This document shows positions 1 through 9,102 of a stretch of 16,725 nucleotides of DNA, in pieces. Location of the stretch: assembly GCA_026982145.1 (NCBI GenBank), contig JALSHQ010000252.1, positions 1 through 16,725 of the forward strand, in the 5' to 3' direction. Made by a program: the position numbers and the translations under genes. Position 1 is the stretch's first letter; every line of letters starts with the position of its first letter. The notes under the pieces are model-generated. The model was given only the letters and a program-made list of their open reading frames with translations, searched no databases and was not told the DNA's origin. The stretch is from Gammaproteobacteria bacterium. GTDB lineage: Bacteria > Pseudomonadota > Gammaproteobacteria > SZUA-140.

Positions 1-1630
1 TGTTCTTATCCAACGACCCATCTTGATCATTGCCTGTTGCTGTCGGGTTGGGGTTGCTACCTATTCGGCGTGACCAAGCGGCTTCTGCTTTCACCCCTTT
101 AGTGTTCTTCCAGCGAGCCTTAACACCCATACCTTTGAGGCCATAATCCGGCGAGGCGTTTTTGTTGTAGACGCGCCCCATGTCGTAGAAACCAGCCAGA
201 GTAAAGTTTTGGGGCAGCCGTCTGCGCAGCTCAAAGCTGATTCGCCACCCCTGAGAACCAGAAGCTTCACTGTTGGGGTAGGCGCGCACATCATTGGCTC
301 CACCGATGTAAAAACGCTCGGAGGAATCTAAGTGCTGATCTGCCAATTGCGCGGCCACTAAAGCGAGCAGCTCTGTATTGTGCGCAATAAATTGCAAGCG
401 GCTCGCGCCCAACGTGAGCTTATTGAAGCTCCCTTCCAATGCGCCATCTTCACTTATCTCTCGCGCACCTAGCCGCACATTGCCCAGTGTTAATGAAGTG
501 TTGGCACTGTTGATGCCGCCGCCCGCCAGCTTGTCAGGCATGTTCCCCGCCAAACTGAAGGCGAGGCCGTTAATCGAATAGTTTGACTGTGTGGTTGATA
601 GCGCTTCATTGGCGTATCTTTTACGGGTGAGGTCGATCGCCAATGAGAGGTTCTGTTGATGAGAACGTATCAGCGGATAGCTGGCATTGATGCCGAAACT
701 TTTGAAATCGCCCTTGGCATCCAGCGCTGCGAACTCGCGGCTGACCAGTTTATAATCCATGTAGGCCACTTTTGCCCCTACGCGTAACCCCGGTAGGGCT
801 GCGGGCAATGAATAGCCCAATTGAATATAGTCACTGCCTCGGCTACGAATAAGATAGGAGGTGAGCAGATCCCCCCTTTTAGATGGGCTGTTTAGATTCA
901 GGCTCGCCCAACGACGTGTGCTACCGGTGGACCTGCTGCCGTGGTTATTAATGCCAACCCCACCGCTCACCAGAGGCTCATCCGAGAGTGACAATTGCAG
1001 CGCCGTTTCTGCAGGCCGCTCTCCTGCACTTAATGCGCCAGACACATTGACACCGGGCAGATCGTCCGCAATCAAAATGCTGCGCTCCAGCGCCTGAATA
1101 TTCACCCGTTGATTCAGTGGCGAAACGTCGTTGACGATTTTAGCGATAACGTCTGGATTGATGCGGGTCGCTGTTGATCGGTCTTTGATCTGCGCCCCAG
1201 CAAAGCGCGCCTCGATAATTTTAATGGTGATCACACCCTCGGTCACATCCTGCTTTGGCAAGCCAGCTCTTGCCAGCCAGCCAGCATCACGATAGAAAGT
1301 TTCAATGGTACGAGTAGCGGTACGCATTTGATTGAAAGTTAGCTTCTGGTTCAGGTAGGGTGCCAGCACATGCTCAAGCTGCTCATGACTAAACTGCGTG
1401 TTACCTTTAAATTTGAAGGCACGGACAAAAACGTTCACCCCACCTTTTTTAGTCGGTGGCTTGCTCGCCTCAGGGGTGTCGATGGGCGGTATGTCACGGG
1501 CAGGTTTTTGAACGTCGGGCTGCTGTTTAACATCACGTTCTAGGGTGCCGGCATCCGGTGCTGCCTGCACAAGAGAGGGGCTGGATAGTGTTATAAATGA
1601 TAAAAATAGCAGACGTAGAAATATTCTCAT
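1..1630 (-). CDS. TpsB-family (FhaC/ShlB-like) two-partner secretion transporter, 3' end outside window
   Basis: Outer-membrane beta-barrel that exports a partner TpsA exoprotein (haemolysin or adhesin type) from the periplasm. The ATG at 1630 opens 543 uninterrupted codons to the left edge; AAGGAA lies 9 bases upstream. Residues 1-23 form a signal peptide with likely cleavage after VQA. A Pro/Lys/Asp-rich linker (24-64) leads into two POTRA-like domains (about 66-142 and 143-215), the first containing VRAFKFKGNTQF. The barrel follows from about 220. RFYIGGANDVRAYP (439-452) matches the conserved loop-6 motif of the Omp85/TpsB family, with VRAY where many members have VRGY or VRGF, and FYDMGRVY (481-488) matches the conserved FxDxG strand. 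Only the last few barrel strands should be missing. No TpsA gene lies in the window; it could be further left. Family call secure, cargo unknown. Confidence 0.93.
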   Translation of the reverse strand, partial: MRIFLRLLFLSFITLSSPSLVQAAPDAGTLERDVKQQPDVQKPARDIPPIDTPEASKPPTKKGGVNVFVRAFKFKGNTQFSHEQLEHVLAPYLNQKLTFNQMRTATRTIETFYRDAGWLARAGLPKQDVTEGVITIKIIEARFAGAQIKDRSTATRINPDVIAKIVNDVSPLNQRVNIQALERSILIADDLPGVNVSGALSAGERPAETALQLSLSDEPLVSGGVGINNHGSRSTGSTRRWASLNLNSPSKRGDLLTSYLIRSRGSDYIQLGYSLPAALPGLRVGAKVAYMDYKLVSREFAALDAKGDFKSFGINASYPLIRSHQQNLSLAIDLTRKRYANEALSTTQSNYSINGLAFSLAGNMPDKLAGGGINSANTSLTLGNVRLGAREISEDGALEGSFNKLTLGASRLQFIAHNTELLALVAAQLADQHLDSSERFYIGGANDVRAYPNSEASGSQGWRISFELRRRLPQNFTLAGFYDMGRVYNKNASPDYGLKGMGVKARWKNTKGVKAEAAWSRRIGSNPNPTATGNDQDGSLDKN

Positions 1631-2018
1631 GCCCGTATATTCCTTGATACCTTAGTCATGTTTCCCTATTGATAGCCATGAGGAGATGCTCTGCACCCCT
1701 TCACGAGCCGTATCGACTCATAAAATCAACTCTTTAATAAACATGACATATCAATGGGGTAATGCTTTAAAGTGCAGCGAAACACGTGCCGCTTCGCAAA
1801 CAGGTCAAGCTGAGTTTAGGCAGAGGTATCCAGAGTATTCATTGGTGATCGCGCATTTTCATCAAATAGAGTGCGCGCTCTTCGAGCGAGGACGAAGCCA
1901 CTGGGCAAGCATTAAGCACCCAGCCACCTTCAACAGCTTTTAGAACAAGCCGCTCGTAGGCGGCTGGCAGGAGTAAATGGTGCCTCAGTCAGCCATCACA
2001 GAGATGCGACCGGTTCGT
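1631..2018. other. Gene-free gap between tpsB and ispH
   Basis: This 388-bp stretch should hold the tpsB promoter and the 3' untranslated region of ispH. A plus-strand frame at 1686-1943 gives 85 residues with no recognisable motif and no good ribosome binding site, so I do not call it. A short hairpin at 1948-1965 is listed separately. I see no convincing promoter hexamer pair upstream of tpsB. Confidence 0.6.
1948..1965 (-). terminator. Weak hairpin, possible terminator downstream of ispH
   Basis: AGCCGC and GCGGCT form a perfect 6-bp G+C-rich stem around a 6-base loop, about 54 bases past the ispH stop. On the minus strand it is followed by TTGTTCT rather than a clean T run, so termination may be inefficient. 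It would end the murJ-ribF-ileS-lspA-ispH transcript. Confidence 0.35.
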
Positions 2019-2972
2019 TTAAGGCGTTTTTAGTTCGCGAGGCAGGGAGAAGACTATGTTCTCCTCGCGCCCTTTAATGTTTTCAACGCGCTCAATGCCC
2101 GATGTTTTTAAATAGGCAATCACCTCTTCAACCAACACCTCGGGTACTGACGCCCCGGCAGTGACCCCAACCACATGCGCCTCTACCAGCCATGCGGCGT
2201 CAATTTCACTGGCGTTATCAATCAAGTAAGCTTCCACCCCTTGGCGACCAGCCATTTCGCGCAGGCGGTTTGAGTTAGAGCTGTTGCGTGAGCCCACCAC
2301 CAAAATTAGGTCACACTGTTTCGCTAACGCTTTCACCGCATCTTGGCGGTTCTGCGTGGCATAACAGATATCATCGCGCTTCGGCCCTTTGATCTCTGGA
2401 AAACGCTTTTGCAGCGCCTCAATCACCACTGCGGTGTCATCCATCGATAGTGTGGTCTGGGTGACAAATGAGAGTTTACTGGGGTTCTTGACGACCAGCC
2501 GCTCAACATCTTCGACCGATTCGACGAGGTACATCCCCCCCTCCTTATTTTTATATTGCCCGAGCGTGCCCTCCACCTCCGGATGACCCGCATGGCCAAT
2601 CAGGATGCACTCTTGCCCATCACGTTCATAGCGCACCACTTCGAGGTGGACTTTGGTCACCAGCGGGCAGGTCGCATCAAAGACTCGCAAACCGCGTTTG
2701 CCCGCCTCTTCTCTGACCGCTTTTGAGACGCCGTGCGCGCTGAAGATCAACGTTGCATTGTCGGGCACTTCTGAAATCTCTTCGATAAAGATAGCCCCTT
2801 TATCCTGCAGCCCTTCAACCACAAATTTGTTATGCACCACTTCATGGCGCACATAGATCGGGCGCCCAAACTGCTCCAGCACGCGCTCAACAATTTCAAT
2901 GGCACGCTCAACCCCCGCACAAAAACCACGCGGGTTCGCTAACAACACCTGCTCTGCCTTCACTTTGTTCAT
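2019..2972 (-). CDS. ispH: 4-hydroxy-3-methylbut-2-enyl diphosphate reductase
   Basis: IspH (LytB) reduces HMBPP to isopentenyl and dimethylallyl diphosphate, the last step of the cytoplasmic MEP pathway, using a [4Fe-4S] cluster. The 317-residue protein has full family length. The three cluster cysteines are visible: C18 in NPRGFCAGVERA, C102 in DATCPLVTKVH and C203 in ICYATQNRQ. Substrate-binding and catalytic residues are also present: H47 (HEVVHN), H80 (SAHGVS), H130 and E132 (GHAGHPEVEGT), T173, and the SNSNRL stretch. It begins 5 bases after the lspA stop, so it is probably translated from the same mRNA. In many Gammaproteobacteria fkpB lies between lspA and ispH; it is absent here. The product feeds the isoprenoid chain that IspB, encoded in the same window, elongates. 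Confidence 0.98.
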   Translation of the reverse strand: MNKVKAEQVLLANPRGFCAGVERAIEIVERVLEQFGRPIYVRHEVVHNKFVVEGLQDKGAIFIEEISEVPDNATLIFSAHGVSKAVREEAGKRGLRVFDATCPLVTKVHLEVVRYERDGQECILIGHAGHPEVEGTLGQYKNKEGGMYLVESVEDVERLVVKNPSKLSFVTQTTLSMDDTAVVIEALQKRFPEIKGPKRDDICYATQNRQDAVKALAKQCDLILVVGSRNSSNSNRLREMAGRQGVEAYLIDNASEIDAAWLVEAHVVGVTAGASVPEVLVEEVIAYLKTSGIERVENIKGREENIVFSLPRELKTP

Positions 2973-2977
2973 CCTTA

Positions 2978-3460
2978 TTACTTATCCGCCTGCGGTTGCG
3001 CTTCTTTATTAAACAACGCATCAATGATTAACAGTACGGCTCCAATACAGATGGCCGAATCTGCAACATTGAAAGCGGGCCAGTGCCAGCCACCATAATA
3101 GACATCGATAAAGTCAATGACATAACCGTGTGCGATGCGATCCCACACATTGCCGATCGCCCCCCCCAGTACGAGTGATAGTGCAATCGCTAACCGCAGC
3201 TCATGCTGTTTAAGGCGCGTGATCCAGACAATGATGACAATACTAACAACGATGGCTAACACTGCAAAAAACCAACGTTGCCACCCTCCCGCATCGCTCA
3301 AAAAACTAAAAGCCGCGCCGGTATTGTGTACCAGCACCAGATTCAATGACGGCATGATGGGAATCGACTGAAAGAGGTAGAGCGAATCTGTCACCCAATA
3401 TTTGGTCACTTGGTCGAAAACCACCACAAAAGCAGAGAGCCAGAACCATTTCAACATCAT
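2978..3460 (-). CDS. lspA: Lipoprotein signal peptidase (signal peptidase II)
   Basis: Inner-membrane aspartyl protease that removes the signal peptide from diacylglyceryl-modified prolipoproteins at the lipobox. The 160 residues fit the family length and show four hydrophobic segments (about 5-24, 63-81, 90-106 and 130-150). Conserved elements are DQVTKYW (16-22), NTGAAFSFL (46-54), GGAIGNVWDRI (99-109), the catalytic aspartates D116 (VIDFIDV) and D134 (FNVADSA). NVWDR replaces the more frequent NLxDR. The gene starts 11 bases after the ileS stop. Two adjacent ATG codons (3460 and 3457) are possible starts; AAAGG upstream suits either. Confidence 0.97.
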   Translation of the reverse strand: MMLKWFWLSAFVVVFDQVTKYWVTDSLYLFQSIPIMPSLNLVLVHNTGAAFSFLSDAGGWQRWFFAVLAIVVSIVIIVWITRLKQHELRLAIALSLVLGGAIGNVWDRIAHGYVIDFIDVYYGGWHWPAFNVADSAICIGAVLLIIDALFNKEAQPQADK

Positions 3461-3471
3461 CTCATCTACCT

Positions 3472-6303
3472 TTAAGCGAACCGACGCGATTCGCCATCAC
3501 CGGCCACATTATCAACACAACGCCCACACAACGCAGGGTGTTCACTGCTCACCCCTACATCTTCACGATGGTGCCAGCAACGATCACACTTGGCGTGTTC
3601 ACTCGCTTTCACCTTGAGCCACAGTGTGGGTTGATCTTTCTGCGTCACTTCAACGGCATCTTCGGGCTTCTCATCCAGCCGGTGTGTTCGCGCATATGAG
3701 GTGATTAAAACAAAACGCAGTTCGTCGTCAAATTTCGAGAGCAGCGCCAGTTGCGCATCATCACAGTAAAGGTCCACTTCTGCCTCCAGCGCAGAACCAA
3801 TCTCACCACTTGCACGCAACCCTTCTAACGCTTTGGAGACAGACTCGCGCACCGCAATCACTACCGCCCACTCCTCTTGGCTAAACTGCTGCCCGCTCAC
3901 TTGCGGAAATTGATAGAGCGTCTCAAGAAAAACAGATTCACTGCGCTCGCCTGGGATATGACGCCAAATATCTTCCGCCGTAAAACTCAACACCGGTGCC
4001 AACCAGCGCGCCAGTGCCTCTACAATGTGATACATCGCGGTCTGTGCTGAGCGGCGTGCGACGCTATCGGCCTGCGTGGTGTATTGACGATCTTTGATGA
4101 TGTCGAGGTAAAAGCTACCCAGGTCCACCGCGCAAAAATTATGTATTTTTTGATAAACGAGGTGAAACTCGTAACGCCCATAAGCATCACGCACCTCCTC
4201 CTGCAACTGCTGTGCACGCGCCACCGCCCATTGATCTAGCGCTAACATCTGCTCCGGTGAAACCTGATCAACCGCAGGATTAAAACCGTTTAGGTTCGCG
4301 AGTAGAAAGCGCGCTGTATTACGCATGCGGCGATAGGCGTCTGCCATCCGTTTAAGAATCTCATCCGAGACATTCATCTCGGTGCGGTAGTCAGTGGCCG
4401 CCACCCACAGACGCAAGATATCTGCCCCCAGTGAGTTCATGATTTTTTGTGGTGCGATCACATTGCCCAGCGACTTCGACATCTTGCGCCCTTTGGCATC
4501 GACCGTGAAACCGTGGGTCAACACTGATTTATAAGGTGCCTCGCCATTCATCGCCACCGATGAAAGCAGGGAAGATTGAAACCAGCCGCGGTGTTGGTCT
4601 GAGCCTTCAAGGTAAAGGTCGGCCGGGTAAGCCAGCGCAGCGCGCTGTTGCAGTACGCTGTAATGCGTCACCCCGGAATCAAACCAGACATCCAGTGTAT
4701 CGCTCACCTTCTCATATTGGTCGGCCTCATCCCCCAACAACTCAGCAGCATCAAGTTCAAACCAGCCATCGATACCCACCTCTTCGACACGTTTGGCCAC
4801 CTGCTCAACCAGCGCTGCGGTTGCTGGGTGTAGCTCGCCGCTCTCTTTATGCAAAAAGAGCGTAATCGGCACCCCCCAAGTGCGCTGACGTGAGACACAC
4901 CAGTCGGGACGTTTTTCAACCATCCCTTCAATGCGTGCCTGCCCCCACTCCGGCAGCCATTGCACTTTTTTAATCGCCTTCATCGTATCGCTGCGTAGAC
5001 TTTTCTGATCCATGCTGATGAACCACTGCGGCGTGGCGCGAAAGATGATCGGTGTTTTATGGCGCCAACAGTGCGGATAACTGTGACGCAACGCCTCTTC
5101 GTGCAGCAACGCACCCTGCGCCTTGAGCACTTCGATCACTTGGTCGTTCGCCTTAAAGACATGCTGCCCGGCAAACAGCGGGGTATTTGGAAGAAACACC
5201 CCGTGACTATCGACCGGGTTATCGATCGGCAAGTGGTAACGCGTCCCCACCACATAATCTTCCTGACCATGCCCGGGTGCCGTATGCACCGCGCCTGTTC
5301 CCGCTTCGCTGGTGACATGATCACCCAAAATCACGGGGACTTCGCGCTCATAAAAAGGGTGCTGCAATTTTAGCCCTTCAAGCTCTTCGCCCGCACAGGT
5401 AGCCACCACACGGTATTTTTCAATGCCACTGCGCCCCATCACCTCTTTGAGCAAAACATCCGCCACCAACAATCGCTCAACCCCATGCTCCCCCGTGCAT
5501 TGCACCAGCACATAATCAAAACCGGGGTTAACCGCAACGGCTTGGTTTGCCGGTAGCGTCCACGGCGTGGTGGTCCAGATCACGATTGAGATTTTGCCTT
5601 CACCGGCAGCACCCGCGACATGCTCACAACGTTGCAGCAGCACTTCATCATCGAGCACTTCAAAACGCACATCGATCGCGGGCGAGGTGCGCTCTTCATA
5701 CTCAACCTCTGCTTCGGCCAGTGCCGAGCCGCAATCACTGCACCAATGCACGGGTTTAAACCCTTTATGTAGATGGCCTGCCGCGACGATGCGCCCCATC
5801 GACCGAATGATGTCCGCTTCGGTTTTGTAATCCATCGTCAAATAGGGGTTGTCCCACTCAGCAAACACCCCCAGCCGTTTAAAGTCTTCACGCTGTTTAT
5901 CGACCTGCTTGGCCGCATAGTCGCGGCACGCTTTGCGAAAAGTGGGGGCATCCACCTTGCGCCCCACTTTGCCGATTTTCTTTTCAACCATCAGTTCAAT
6001 CGGCAGGCCGTGGCAGTCCCAACCCGGCACATAGGGGGCGTCAAAACCTTCCAAACTTTTCGATTTAACGATGATGTCTTTCAATACTTTGTTAACGGCA
6101 TGACCAATATGAATATCGCCATTCGCATACGGCGGACCATCGTGCAGAATGAATTTTTCACTGCCCGCACGCGCCTCACGCAGCTTGCCGTAGAGATCCA
6201 TCGCGGACCACTCTTTAAGAAAGTTGGGTTCACGATTGGAGAGGTTCGCCTTCATTGCAAAGGCGGTCTTCGGGAGGTTCAAAGTGCTTTTATAATCTGC
6301 CAT
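3472..6303 (-). CDS. ileS: Isoleucyl-tRNA synthetase
   Basis: Class I aminoacyl-tRNA synthetase that charges tRNA-Ile in the cytoplasm. The 943 residues match the bacterial zinc-containing type (about 938). In order: the HIGH signature in GDIHIGHAVNK (65-68), the threonine-rich editing (CP1) stretch WTTTPW (243-248), the KMSKS loop (607-611), an anticodon-binding domain, and a C-terminal zinc finger with C906, C909, C926 and C929 (CDRCW and CGRC). This is the sensitive bacterial IleS architecture, not the eukaryote-like, mupirocin-resistant type. It lies between ribF (56-base gap) and lspA (11-base gap), the usual proteobacterial order. Confidence 0.98.
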   Translation of the reverse strand: MADYKSTLNLPKTAFAMKANLSNREPNFLKEWSAMDLYGKLREARAGSEKFILHDGPPYANGDIHIGHAVNKVLKDIIVKSKSLEGFDAPYVPGWDCHGLPIELMVEKKIGKVGRKVDAPTFRKACRDYAAKQVDKQREDFKRLGVFAEWDNPYLTMDYKTEADIIRSMGRIVAAGHLHKGFKPVHWCSDCGSALAEAEVEYEERTSPAIDVRFEVLDDEVLLQRCEHVAGAAGEGKISIVIWTTTPWTLPANQAVAVNPGFDYVLVQCTGEHGVERLLVADVLLKEVMGRSGIEKYRVVATCAGEELEGLKLQHPFYEREVPVILGDHVTSEAGTGAVHTAPGHGQEDYVVGTRYHLPIDNPVDSHGVFLPNTPLFAGQHVFKANDQVIEVLKAQGALLHEEALRHSYPHCWRHKTPIIFRATPQWFISMDQKSLRSDTMKAIKKVQWLPEWGQARIEGMVEKRPDWCVSRQRTWGVPITLFLHKESGELHPATAALVEQVAKRVEEVGIDGWFELDAAELLGDEADQYEKVSDTLDVWFDSGVTHYSVLQQRAALAYPADLYLEGSDQHRGWFQSSLLSSVAMNGEAPYKSVLTHGFTVDAKGRKMSKSLGNVIAPQKIMNSLGADILRLWVAATDYRTEMNVSDEILKRMADAYRRMRNTARFLLANLNGFNPAVDQVSPEQMLALDQWAVARAQQLQEEVRDAYGRYEFHLVYQKIHNFCAVDLGSFYLDIIKDRQYTTQADSVARRSAQTAMYHIVEALARWLAPVLSFTAEDIWRHIPGERSESVFLETLYQFPQVSGQQFSQEEWAVVIAVRESVSKALEGLRASGEIGSALEAEVDLYCDDAQLALLSKFDDELRFVLITSYARTHRLDEKPEDAVEVTQKDQPTLWLKVKASEHAKCDRCWHHREDVGVSSEHPALCGRCVDNVAGDGESRRFA

Positions 6304-6359
6304 TGTATTTACGCTAGGTTTTCCACAATTTAAAGTTATTCAGTTTTTATCCGACAGCG

Positions 6360-7325
6360 CTACGCTGCCTCGTCACCATCGCTGCTATTTGCAAACAATG
6401 TGCGCGCCGCTGCCGCATCCAGCTCGATCTGCGCCTTCAGCGCTGCGAACGACTCAAAACGTTTTTCATCTCGCAACCGCGAGATAAATTCAACCTGCAC
6501 ATATTCGCCGTAGATGTCACGATCGAAATCAAACAGGTGTACCTCCAGTTGACAGCGGGTGCCATCCACCGTCGGGCGGTGACCGATATTCGCCACCCCT
6601 TTAAGTGGCTGCTCAACCCCGTCTTCCGTCAGCCCAAACATCTCCACCGCATAGACACCGCGCAATGGAGTAACACGGCGATGCAGATGGAGATTCGCCG
6701 TCGGAAAACCGATCGTGCGACCACGCTGGTCACCTTGCACGACTCGCCCGGAGATGCGGTACGATCGACCCAGCAGTTGTGCCGCTTGGTTCAAATCCCC
6801 CACCGCCAACGCTTCACGCACTCGTGTGCTGCTGACCCGTTCTCCATCCACTTCAAAGGTATGCATCTCGACCACTTGAAAACCGTGTTTGTCACCCGCG
6901 GTACGCAGCATCGCAATATCGCCTTGGCGCTGATGACCAAAACGAAAATCATCGCCCACGACGAGATAGCGCACGTCGAGGCCACCCACTAACAGCTGCT
7001 GAATAAAGGCTTCAGCCGACATCTGCGACAATGCTCGGTCAAAGCGGAGCGACAAGAGACGATCGACGCCGTAGCGACGCAACACCTGCAATTTCTCGCG
7101 GAAACGGGTCAGGCGTGGTGGTGACGCTCCCGCTGGCGCAAAGAACTCCTGCGGGTAAGGCTCAAAAGTAATCACCACCAAAGGCAACCCCAGCTCATCC
7201 GCCTGCTCGGAAAGCTGCCCGAGCACAGCTTGATGGCCGAGGTGAACCCCATCGAAATTACCAATCGTCGCCACGCAGCCACGGTGGCGCGAGCGCAGAT
7301 TATACAGACCTCGAATCAGTTCCAT
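6360..7325 (-). CDS. ribF: Bifunctional riboflavin kinase / FAD synthetase
   Basis: Converts riboflavin to FMN and then FMN to FAD in the cytoplasm. The 321-residue length is typical. The N-terminal adenylyltransferase domain (1-180) has GNFDGVHLGH (22-31), VVGDDFRFG (122-130) and SSTRVR (165-170). The C-terminal kinase domain (185-305) has GRTIGFPTANL (202-212), GVANIGHRPTV (243-253) and EVHLFDFD (261-268). The ATG at 7325 gives the expected N-terminus, but no strong Shine-Dalgarno sequence precedes it. The 112-base gap to murJ contains the hairpin repeat listed separately. Confidence 0.97.
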   Translation of the reverse strand: MELIRGLYNLRSRHRGCVATIGNFDGVHLGHQAVLGQLSEQADELGLPLVVITFEPYPQEFFAPAGASPPRLTRFREKLQVLRRYGVDRLLSLRFDRALSQMSAEAFIQQLLVGGLDVRYLVVGDDFRFGHQRQGDIAMLRTAGDKHGFQVVEMHTFEVDGERVSSTRVREALAVGDLNQAAQLLGRSYRISGRVVQGDQRGRTIGFPTANLHLHRRVTPLRGVYAVEMFGLTEDGVEQPLKGVANIGHRPTVDGTRCQLEVHLFDFDRDIYGEYVQVEFISRLRDEKRFESFAALKAQIELDAAAARTLFANSSDGDEAA

Positions 7326-7375
7326 GCCGACGGCAATTCCGAATTAAGCAAAAGCAGCGATTATAAAGCAAGGCA

Positions 7376-7435
7376 GGGGAAAGGGAAAAGATACAAGGGC
7401 AAAACAACAACTTCCTTCTCTTTTTCCCTTTCCCC
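7376..7435. repeat. Intergenic hairpin repeat, copy 1 (murJ-ribF gap)
   Basis: A purine-rich left arm, GGGGAAAGGGAAAA (7376-7389), is the exact reverse complement of the right arm at 7422-7435. Pairing continues imperfectly inward (AAAAGA against TCTCTTTTT). The left arm runs into GAAAAGATACAAGGGC (7385-7400), which recurs exactly at 11829-11844 in a second element of the same design. The right arm ends 2 bases before the murJ stop codon, and the left end lies 50 bases before the ribF start. No open reading frame is present, so this looks like a non-autonomous dispersed repeat of the REP or MITE sort. The family name is unknown to me. Confidence 0.75.
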
Positions 7436-7437
7436 CG

Positions 7438-9000
7438 CTAATAATCAGCCATCTTCAAATGGTGTAGCCGCACCCCCATGATCCACAGCACTGCGCCATA
7501 AAGCGCGCCGCCGGCCGCCACCCACATCAGCAGTTGGAACATCCGCTGCCACCACGGCCACGTCGCCCATGCAGAGACATCATCTACCCCGAACCATAAC
7601 AGTAACGCCATCAGAGCGCTGCCGAGCAGCACGCGTAACAGCACCCAGCCCCACCCTTGCTGCCGCTGGTAAATGCCGTCACGGCGCAACCCGCGATAGA
7701 GCAGCCAGGCGTTAAGAAAGGCGGCCAGTGAAGTCGCCAGCGCCAGCCCCGTGTGCGCCCCGGCAATGTCAAACATCACCATCGGCATCACAAACAGTAC
7801 ATTCAACCCCATGTTAGTGACCAGCGCGATAATCCCGATGCGTACCGGGGTTTTTGTATCCTGTCGCGCGTAGTAACCGGGCGCCAGTACCTTCACAAAA
7901 ATAAAGCCGAGCAGCCCTAACGAATAGGCCATCAGGCTCATGGTGGCCATGGTCACATCGATTTGACTAAAGACGCCATATTGAAACAGCGTGGCGAGCA
8001 TCGGCCCCGCCAAAATAAAGAGCCCCACGGTCGCAGGCATGCCGACAATCAGCACCAGCCGCAGTGCCCAGTCAAGCGTGCGGCTAAACGCTTCGGGGGA
8101 GGCCTCAGAGTAGCGCCGCGAGAGTGTTGGCAGAATCACCGTCGCCACCGCAATGCCAAACACGCCGAGCGGGAATTCCACGAGTCGATCCGAATAATAG
8201 AGCCAGCTGACACTGCCGGTAACAAGAAACGAGGCGATCAGGGTGTCGAACAGCAGGTTCACCTGCGCCACTGATGAGCCAAATATCGCGGGGATGATCA
8301 GCTTAAATATCCGTTTGACCCCTTCATGGGCGCGATCAAAGCGCGGCCGAGGCAGCAATTTCATCCGCCACAAAAAGGGTAATTGAAACCCGAGCTGTGC
8401 CAGCCCGGCAAAAAAGACTCCCCACGCCAGCGCCACCACCGGCTCATCGAGCAGGGGGGCGACAAACACTGCGGCTCCAATCAGACAGAGATTCAGCAAC
8501 ACCGGGGTGAATGCCGGGACGGCGAATTTGCCATAAGTATTGAGAATGCCACCCGCCAACGCCGTCAACGAAATGAAGAGCAGATAAGGAAAGGTGATGC
8601 GCAGCAGCTCGGTGGTCAGCTCATATTTGGGCTGATCGTCCAGAAAGCCCGGGGCAAAGGCCATCACCAGTAGTGGCGCAGCAATCACACAGATCAGCGT
8701 GACGATAAAGAGCACCCCCGCCAGCCATACCGCGGTGCTGTCGATCAAGCTGCGCACCTCATCATGCTCACGCTGCGTTTTATATTCGGAGAGCACCGGC
8801 ACAAAGGCCTGTGAAAATGCCCCTTCGGCAAAGAGACGGCGGAAAAAATTGGGGATCTTGAAGGCGACAAAAAAGGCGTCTGCCCCCATGCTGGCACCGA
8901 ACAGGCGGGCGAAGATGATGTCCCGCACCAGTCCAAGCACGCGCGAAATCAACGTCATGCCACCCACCGTGGCCGTTGATTCCAACAACTTTTTACTCAC
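7438..9000 (-). CDS. murJ: Lipid II flippase MurJ
   Basis: Polytopic inner-membrane protein of the MVF/MOP family that moves lipid II to the periplasmic face for peptidoglycan synthesis. The 520 residues match the family (E. coli about 511) and suggest 14 transmembrane helices. The N-terminus is canonical: TLISRVLGLVRD, GADAFFVAFKIPN and FRRLFAEGAFSQAFVPV. R20, R26, D41 and R54 correspond by position to residues important in E. coli MurJ (R18, R24, D39, R52). The start is GTG at 9000; starting at the next Met (residue 15) would remove part of the first helix, so GTG is preferred despite a weak ribosome binding site. It is divergent from rpsT and first in the murJ-ispH cluster. Confidence 0.97.
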   Translation of the reverse strand: MSKKLLESTATVGGMTLISRVLGLVRDIIFARLFGASMGADAFFVAFKIPNFFRRLFAEGAFSQAFVPVLSEYKTQREHDEVRSLIDSTAVWLAGVLFIVTLICVIAAPLLVMAFAPGFLDDQPKYELTTELLRITFPYLLFISLTALAGGILNTYGKFAVPAFTPVLLNLCLIGAAVFVAPLLDEPVVALAWGVFFAGLAQLGFQLPFLWRMKLLPRPRFDRAHEGVKRIFKLIIPAIFGSSVAQVNLLFDTLIASFLVTGSVSWLYYSDRLVEFPLGVFGIAVATVILPTLSRRYSEASPEAFSRTLDWALRLVLIVGMPATVGLFILAGPMLATLFQYGVFSQIDVTMATMSLMAYSLGLLGFIFVKVLAPGYYARQDTKTPVRIGIIALVTNMGLNVLFVMPMVMFDIAGAHTGLALATSLAAFLNAWLLYRGLRRDGIYQRQQGWGWVLLRVLLGSALMALLLWFGVDDVSAWATWPWWQRMFQLLMWVAAGGALYGAVLWIMGVRLHHLKMADY

Positions 9001-9102
9001 TTAGCACGCCCTAAACTCACCAGAACCCCTGAATTTCCTGTAAAATCCAGATCTTACCCCTACATTGCCGATTCTTCCAGCGCTCATTTCTAAGTGCCAA
9101 AG

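Noticed and set aside
1686..1943. Plus-strand 85-codon reading frame between tpsB and ispH
   Set aside because: No recognisable motif, no good ribosome binding site and mixed composition; most likely chance in a gene-free gap.
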